Origin: Ectocarpus siliculosus
Taxonomy: Eukaryota > Sar > Phaeophyceae > Ectocarpales > Ectocarpaceae
Length of the DNA: 11,352 nt
Assembly (NCBI GenBank): GCA_000310025.1
Contig: FN649045.1
Location: forward strand, 1 to 11,352
Direction: 5' to 3'
In this document: positions 7,078-11,352 of the stretch, piece after piece
Position numbering within the stretch: position 1 is the first letter of the stretch
Layout: each line of letters begins with the position of its first letter
Made by a program: the position numbers and the translations under genes
The notes under the pieces: generated by a model
What the model saw: the letters and a program-made list of their open reading frames with translations, nothing else
Database searches by the model: none
Told to the model about the DNA's origin: nothing

Positions 7078-7258
7078 GGGGTTAGGTTTAAGGTTAGGGG
7101 AAGGGTAGGGAAGTTGGAATGAATATGTCCAGACGCTTCCGTGGTGTTGCTTTGGGTTTAAGGCTAGGGTTAGGGTTAGCGTTAGGGTTAGGGCAGGGGA
7201 AGCTCGAATGATTACGTGTCCAGACGTCCAGACGCTTCGGTGGAAGTTGCTTTCACGG
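7078..7258. repeat. Two telomere-like GGGTTA blocks in a duplicated unit
   Basis: The block at 7164-7193 is a nearly perfect TTAGGG array (about five repeats, one changed base), and a degenerate block lies at 7078-7111. Each is preceded by GGTTTAAGG and followed by GAATGA, then GTCCAGACGCTTC, so the whole unit of roughly 75-100 bp is duplicated. The second unit also has GTCCAGAC doubled. TTAGGG is, from memory, the telomere repeat reported for brown algae. Confidence 0.75.
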
Positions 7259-7304
7259 AATCTTCGGTGCTTTCACGGAAGTCGGTTTCGACCTCTGTCT
7301 CCCA

Positions 7305-7717
7305 CTTCCATGGAAGCTTCTTTCAGAGGAGTTTTCGTGCCTAAGTAGCAGAGGCTCGGTCGCGCGACGAGCTTCCATGAAAGTAGTACTTCCTAGAAAG
7401 CTCGTCGCGCTTCCGGGGAAGTCCGAAATGCAACTTCCATGGAAGCAACAAGCGGTTGATATCGAGTGCTTCCATGGAAGTGGATCAACTTCCATGGAAG
7501 CGGATCAACGTCCATGGAAATTGTTTACCGCTTCGATGGAAGCATAATGGAACATGGAACCCGAAACAGACGAATAGATTCCACGGGAGTCGACATTGAC
7601 TTCCATGGAAGTAACAGTGCCTTCCATGGAAGGAATAACCACTTCCATGGAAGAAGAAGAACCACTTCCATGGAAGTAACTTCGTTCCATGAAAGCCATT
7701 TTCGACTTCCATGGAAG
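7305..7717. repeat. Right palindrome array (CTTCCATGGAAG)
   Basis: Perfect copies start at 7305, 7434, 7469, 7489, 7600, 7621, 7642, 7665 and 7706. Variants start at 7372, 7389, 7410, 7509, 7531, 7578 and 7684. From 7469 onward the step is again close to 20-22 bp or a multiple of that. Confidence 0.92.
7362..7410. repeat. 13-bp perfect hairpin arms
   Basis: GCGCGACGAGCTT at 7362-7374 is the exact reverse complement of 7398-7410. Two degenerate palindrome copies (at 7372 and 7389) sit between and overlap the arms. This is the longest perfect hairpin within the palindrome element. Confidence 0.85.
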
Positions 7718-7724
7718 CTTATTT

Positions 7725-7740
7725 TATTTGTCAAATAGTG
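7725..7740 (-). repeat. Right CACTA-type terminal inverted repeat (16 bp)
   Basis: TATTTGTCAAATAGTG is the perfect inverted partner of the left terminus. The last palindrome copy ends at 7717, eight bases inside, mirroring the left side. Confidence 0.9.
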
Positions 7741-8180
7741 TAGGTTACCCATTGCGATGGCTGGCCTCGGATCTGTGGAGTATCAAGTTGTCGGAGTGTC
7801 CGTTCGAGAAGATCGCTGCCTGTTCGCTACACTGGCAAATTTTGCTTGAAAAACTTCCCGTACTGCTGGCGACAATACTGGGAAAAATTTGTTCCGCAGG
7901 AACTTTACACATCCCCCCGAACTGGTCGTCATCAGCCATAACTCGTTCTGCGCAAACTGTGGTAATCATCCCCGTTCCTAGTCCCTACATATGTGTCTAC
8001 CTACTACCTGTCGGTGAAAATTCCGGACGCAGCATCTATTTCTCAGGTAGGTGATTGTAGGTGGCGGTAATGTAATGGAGCAACATGCGTGCTGTACATA
8101 TGCACCTTGTATGAGAAGAGTGCTTCTTGGATATTTTGAATTTTCGTCGGATATGGACACGTGGCGTCATTGTGGGGTAT
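7741..8180. other. Region right of the palindrome element, no supported gene
   Basis: A plus-strand frame open to 8054 ends in a donor-like TTCTCAG|GTAGGT at 8047, but its peptide shows no recognisable domain and its start lies inside the transposon. Nothing else was identified here. Confidence 0.4.
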
Positions 8181-8188
8181 TGAAGAAG

Positions 8189-8224
8189 TATATTTAACAG
8201 CCCGCCCAAAATCCTGCATCATCT
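8189..8224 (+). promoter_or_regulatory. Candidate core promoter of the secreted-protein gene
   Basis: TATATTTAA at 8189-8197 is followed 22-27 bp later by TCATCT (8219-8224), which fits an initiator. The first in-frame candidate start for the putative signal-peptide exon is at 8307. The assignment rests only on motif and spacing. Confidence 0.35.
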
Positions 8225-8270
8225 GCGTACCCCGCGACATGTCCGATGCCCGCGCGGTTTCTCTCCCGTG

Positions 8271-8362
8271 ATGACAGAACGTTTGATCTTCGACATCAAG
8301 GCCAAGATGCATCTAACCTCGCTCGTGCTACCGACGCTTTGCCTGATGGGGGTGGCCATTGA

Positions 8363-8363
<1 letters not shown>
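8271..8363 (+). CDS. Possible first exon: signal peptide of the WSC-type protein
   Basis: ATGs at 8271 and 8307 share a frame. From 8307 the peptide is MHLTSLVLPTLCLMGVAID, a short hydrophobic stretch typical of a secretory signal. The frame then reaches TGA at 8367, but two donors overlap it: GTGTGA at 8364 (phase 0) and GTGAGA at 8366 (phase 2). The phase-0 donor would join cleanly to an acceptor CGCCCAG|ACC at 9617, giving GVAID then TCENGLTG across a 1,254-bp intron. Without transcripts, both this exon and the join are inference. Two upstream ATGs (8239, 8246) in other frames weaken it. Confidence 0.35.
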
Positions 8364-8367
<4 letters not shown>

Positions 8368-8405
<38 letters not shown>

Positions 8406-8431
8406 CAGACAGAGAGACAGAGACAGAGAAA
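8368..8431. repeat. (GA)n microsatellite grading into GACA repeats
   Basis: GA dinucleotides run from 8368 to about 8401, followed by degenerate GACA/GAGA words. The tract overlaps the possible splice donor of the putative first exon. Minus-strand Leu-Ser frames through it are artefacts. Confidence 0.93.
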
Positions 8432-9600
8432 CAAGAACATCTAGTCTAGTTTACTATTACTAGTCATTTTTCAGTTTGAGCGGTGGTCTCAACCTTTGAC
8501 CACCGATGAATCACAACGTTATTACGGCTGGTAATTTGCATTTATTTCTGAAACGACGCAAGGACAATTTTGTTTAACTATTAAGTGCGCGGGGGTGCCT
8601 GAGATCACGGTGAAAAGAGGGAATTTCGGTTGTATTTAGAGTCGTGAATTGAATTGTTCTGTCTTCACGGATGTATGTGATTTGTGAGGCAGTTTGTGCG
8701 GTTTGGCGGTTAGCAACTCTCCACAAGCTCGGGACAACAGAATAAAACTCTTTTCTTACTGGTACACGGAAGACCTAAATGTAAAAGGCTCCAAACAAAT
8801 CCCGACGGCCTGCAATCTTGAAACGATTTTCACGATTATGCTGCGATTATAAATTTCGTGTCAACAATTCTTCAGCGAACACTTTCTCGCGGAGTACATG
8901 GTGTCGCCATCAACCCCACCCTTTTGCCTATATCCCGCCCAATGAGGTAAGAATAGTGGGGAAAATATCGCTACATGTAGAAAGTACCTCGACCGGGGGT
9001 GGGAGACTACTAATGTTTCCATTGTTGGTTTCGTCCCATCGATTCTGGTGGCAGCCTACACCTACCTACCTTTCGGTAGAATTCAAACGGATGAGGTCGG
9101 AGTCGGCAGGCCTGGCCGTACAGCCGGATTTACAGACCCAGACATCGCAGCCAGACCAAAAAGTTAGTCCGGAAAGATCCATACAGTTAGTCCGGAAAGA
9201 TCCATACAGTTAGTCCGGAAAGATCCGGAAAACTTTGCGGTAAATGTATCCTGCGTGTCCGAACCCGGTCTGGTGTTTTTCTTGGTCAGGCGTAGACGTT
9301 GATATCATACGTTCCCTGCGCGGCACAACAACGCATACATGTAGCCCGTGGGCGGGAGTTTCGCTGGGATGCAGCAGGAAAGTAATCGATCCCCCACCAC
9401 CACACTCGCTGTCGAAGGAGAATGAATTCCCAACGACTTTTCGGAGATATGGCTGACCGGTCGGCGATCAAAGCCACTGCGTCGAGCCAACGGTTCCGTA
9501 CATACTGCTGAAAACACGCGACACTCAATGTTCCTCCCCACTTCCCGGCCTGCAAACAAACGTTTTCGGCAATATACCGGGCCACTGGCAACCAATCTAG
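8432..9600 (+). other. Probable long first intron or intergenic sequence
   Basis: No convincing coding exon was found. A perfect 8-bp hairpin (CGGTGGTC/GACCACCG, 9-nt loop) lies at 8481-8505. The plus-strand frame at 8818-9213 opens at a TTG codon and has no recognisable domain. A further ATG at 9528 lies in frame with the cysteine-rich exon and is an alternative start, but its peptide (MFLPTSRPANKRFRQ) is not signal-like. Confidence 0.4.
9163..9226. repeat. 23-bp tandem repeat, nearly three copies
   Basis: GTTAGTCCGGAAAGATCC begins at 9163, 9186 and 9209, with ATACA completing the first two units. All copies are identical where they overlap. Confidence 0.93.
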
Positions 9601-9729
9601 GCGTGGCTACCGCCCAGACCTGCGAGAACGGCCTCACGGGTGTCTCCAACGGTGTCTACTGCTGCACTCTAGGGTGTGGCACGTGCGGCGGTCCGGGCTG
9701 CTCTACGCGAGAGGGCTTCACTGGCGACG
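9601..9729 (+). CDS. Cysteine-rich exon of a secreted WSC-type protein
   Basis: The frame reads GVATAQTCENGLTGVSNG, then VYCCTLGCGTCGGPGCSTRE, then GFTGDG. The dense cysteines (C..CC...C..C....C) suggest a disulfide-bonded extracellular module, and I recall similar NG.CC...CG.CGG..C segments from brown algal secreted proteins. ATA-Q just before TCENG would suit signal peptidase cleavage if a hydrophobic segment lies upstream. The left edge is uncertain: CAATCTAG|GC at 9600 (used here) or CGCCCAG|ACC at 9617. The donor ACG|GTAGGT at 9730 leaves phase 1, which fits the next exon exactly. In such modules I would expect a further CC and PC pair, so an exon may be missing or the domain is shortened. 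Confidence 0.65.
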
Positions 9730-10392
9730 GTAGGTTTCCTCTACCATTGCGTCCATCGTTGGAGTCTTTCTTTTTCAGTTTCGAGATGGTTCGTGAACGT
9801 TTTTTCGTATCCATCCACAATAAATGACGCTCGACATCCGCCCGAATGTACGCTCGACGCACGGGACGAAGCCTGGTCCATCACATAGTCTGCATAACAA
9901 GAGACTGAGTTATTCATTTGTAAACGATAGACAGTAGAAACTTTCCTTGTTTTTAGGCCTCATCGCTCCAAACCTCGAAGCCTTCTAGTGTGCGAGAAAC
10001 GTCTCCAAAGTTCTCACTCTCATCGGGCTAGCTTGCGGCATACCTTCACCCGTTCGGCTAGCCGCTGTGTCCTTCCAGAGACTACTTGCGTGGGAGACAC
10101 ACGGCTGTTCCCCTTGCCTGTCGGCACTTTTGTACTTTCGACGGCACTTGAGTGATACGCTCTTCTGCAAAACGCTTTGTGTTGATACGTGTATTGCCTG
10201 CCGTGGGTTGCGTGAGTTTCCGCTCGTCTTCGAAAAGCTCCAACAAGACGGTTCCAAAGATGAGGCCAACGTTTGCAGCTGAAACCTTAAATCTCCAAAA
10301 ATGGGTCCAGCGGGTGATGTGCAACCAGAAGTAAGTATACTTTGCGAGTGAATTAAAGAGTTATCTCTTGCACCCCGCAAAAATCCTTACAG
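9730..10392 (+). other. Intron of the WSC-type gene (663 bp)
   Basis: Donor G|GTAGGT and acceptor CCTTACAG|GC; phase 1 on both sides, making a Gly codon. Overlapping frames inside it on both strands have no domain. The length fits introns reported for Ectocarpus, as far as I recall. Confidence 0.6.
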
Positions 10393-10532
10393 GCGACGTC
10401 GACGATGACGTGCCCACCGAGACCGAGACAGCGACAGAGACCATGGGTTCCTCTTACCTCGGGTGTTTCTCGGACCTGCCAGACGCCCGCATTTTCACAT
10501 TCGAGGCTTCCACTGCCGCAATGACCGCGGAC
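10393..10532 (+). CDS. Thr/Asp/Glu linker and WSC domain, first part
   Basis: The exon begins with two bases completing a Gly codon, then DVDDDVPTETETATETMGSS, an acidic, Thr-rich linker likely to be O-glycosylated or flexible. The WSC domain starts at YLGCFSDLPDARIF, with the characteristic Y-x-G-C-F opening, and continues to STAAMTAD. WSC domains are cysteine-rich extracellular modules first described in yeast cell-wall stress sensors and thought to bind polysaccharide. They are numerous in brown algae, where a role at the alginate- and fucan-rich wall is plausible. The donor GAC|GTGAGT is a perfect consensus in phase 0. Confidence 0.8.
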
Positions 10533-10830
10533 GTGAGTGTCGCCGACGGGTACAAAGAGCAGAATCGCTCTTAGCCTCGTTTTTTGGGGATTTGTGTTGA
10601 GGTTGATGTTGGTCTTTGTTTCGTTCATTCCGTGATATGAAGGTAGCATGGCAGTTGGTATGTCTTACCGTGGTCCTACCCTTGTAACCGTCGATACCGC
10701 CGACACGCCACCACCACACACGGCCTTTCCGTCCCACTTGTGACTGGTCCACGTCCCTCTCACTTCCTGCCCTTGTCCGGACAATCACCATGGGTTTGGA
10801 TGGACCGAACACGCGCATGAACTACCACAG
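10533..10830 (+). other. Intron within the WSC domain (298 bp)
   Basis: Donor GTGAGT, acceptor CTACCACAG, phase 0. It splits the WSC domain between its first strand and the C-x3-C helix. No other feature seen. Confidence 0.7.
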
Positions 10831-10887
10831 GCCTGCTTGGCGCTCTGCGCCGACTCGGCTTACTACGGGACGCAGTACACGGAAGAG
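10831..10887 (+). CDS. WSC domain, second exon
   Basis: After acceptor CTACCACAG the phase-0 exon reads ACLALCADSAYYGTQYTEE and ends at a donor GAG|GTGAGG. Joined to the preceding exon it gives MTAD followed by ACLALC, the expected WSC continuation (C-x3-C followed by an aromatic, Gly-rich strand). The conserved E-C-[WF]-C-G part that should follow was not found in the remaining 465 bases. The gene therefore either continues past the window edge or is truncated. Confidence 0.75.
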
Positions 10888-11352
10888 GTGAGGCACCTAC
10901 GTAGAGGTTCGAGAACAAGGAACGAGACACGTGTGCGTTGTTCAACAACGTAGTGAACCACAAGTAGTTCTGCTTCCGGATGGATTCATGGGAGTTTTGC
11001 GAATGGAGTTGCGCGAACGGCTTTCGTCTGTGTATTGATTGCGAACATATAGTTTTCTCTCGCAGTCATGTATTCGCTCAAGAGGGACGCATGGAAAACA
11101 TGGGATCGCCACATACTTTAGAATGGGCAACCAAGGATATTGGGAAGAGCCACGTACAATGGTGGCGTACGAATGGATAAGTGGCTCGTATCCTGACGTT
11201 GTGTATCAAAGATACGTCAGTTTGTCTGCTCGTTTTCATTCCCCGTTGCATGTGCACCACCACCGCCCAGACCTATCACACTTCGTTGCGATCAACATAT
11301 GAGCTTCCAAACCTCGACTGAATACCACCGTTTGCCTGTACCCTCTCCGCTA
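10888..11352 (+). other. Probable intron of the WSC-type gene, open at the window edge
   Basis: It starts with donor GTGAGG. An acceptor-like CTCTCGCAG at 11066 leads to a frame (SCIRSRGTHG) that does not match a WSC continuation. An imperfect hairpin built on GTATC-AAA-GATAC lies at about 11197-11219. No gene is supported. Confidence 0.45.

Larger units (their letters stand above)
6758..7740. mobile_element. Non-autonomous CACTA-like element filled with palindromes
   Basis: The 16-bp sequence CACTATTTGACAAATA at 6758-6773 is perfectly inverted at 7725-7740. Between them lie 983 bp dominated by the 12-bp palindrome CTTCCATGGAAG and its variants, with two telomere-like GGGTTA blocks in the middle. 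CACTA termini are the hallmark of En/Spm (CMC) DNA transposons, which carry arrays of short subterminal transposase-binding motifs. No transposase is encoded, so the element would be non-autonomous. The 3 bp outside the termini (CCG and TAG) do not match, so no target duplication is confirmed and the class remains an inference. Frames giving repeated SMEV, FHGS or LPWK peptides are by-products of the palindrome. Confidence 0.7.

Noticed and set aside
7305-7717. Heat-shock element array (alternating GAA and TTC)
   Set aside because: The GAA and TTC triplets are separated by four bases within the palindrome, and neighbouring copies do not keep the 2-base spacing a heat-shock element needs.
6725-7738. 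Several overlapping frames giving repeated FHGS, SMEV and LPWK peptides, as if a repetitive protein
   Set aside because: They arise from the palindrome CTTCCATGGAAG read in three frames on both strands. No single frame is kept across the array.
8818-9213. 131-codon plus-strand frame
   Set aside because: It opens at a TTG codon, runs through the 23-bp tandem repeat and has no recognisable domain.
9286-9649. Minus-strand frames opposite the region before the cysteine-rich exon
   Set aside because: They overlap the better-supported plus-strand exon and its upstream sequence and lack any conserved feature.
10900-10935. GGTTCGAGA word suggesting a tRNA T-arm
   Set aside because: No acceptor, D-arm or anticodon stem could be paired at the right distances.

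Overview
The window looks like nuclear DNA of a brown alga (Phaeophyceae), such as Ectocarpus or a kelp. The main clue is a split secreted-protein gene at 9.6-10.9 kb. It joins a small cysteine-rich module (VYCCTLGCGTCGGPGC) to the start of a WSC domain across phase-matched introns; the one internal intron measurable end to end is 663 bp. I recall this combination from brown algal genomes but could not search. Most of the window is repeats and mobile DNA, and few of the long reading frames are genes.

Layout. 1-117: nothing recognised. 118-190: TG/TATG-rich tract. 187-551: seven-unit 53/51-bp tandem repeat, each unit holding a small hairpin. 560-1840: pyrimidine-rich, no supported gene. 1845-2073: MITE-like element with imperfect inverted termini, flanked by TA. 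2076-5590: a structurally complete pogo/Tigger-type (Tc1/mariner superfamily) transposon of 3,515 bp with identical 24-bp terminal inverted repeats and a TA target duplication. Its split transposase has a PHD-like zinc finger, a CENP-B-type helix-turn-helix and a DDD catalytic core, but apparent frame breaks suggest it is decayed (or the sequence has indel errors). 5593-6757: no supported gene. 6758-7740: a 983-bp element bounded by 16-bp CACTA-type inverted repeats and filled with the 12-bp palindrome CTTCCATGGAAG about every 21 bp, plus two telomere-like GGGTTA blocks. 7741-11352: promoter-like sequence, a possible signal-peptide exon, long introns with (GA)n and 23-bp repeats, then the cysteine-rich and WSC exons. 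The gene probably continues past the right edge.

Within the Tigger-like element, the transposase would be expected to bind the TIRs and the clustered TAGCGGT motifs at both ends. The palindrome element encodes no protein and would depend on a transposase encoded elsewhere. The WSC-type protein is probably secreted to the cell surface or wall. All coordinates and frames were read by eye. Family assignments come from motif recognition, not database searches.
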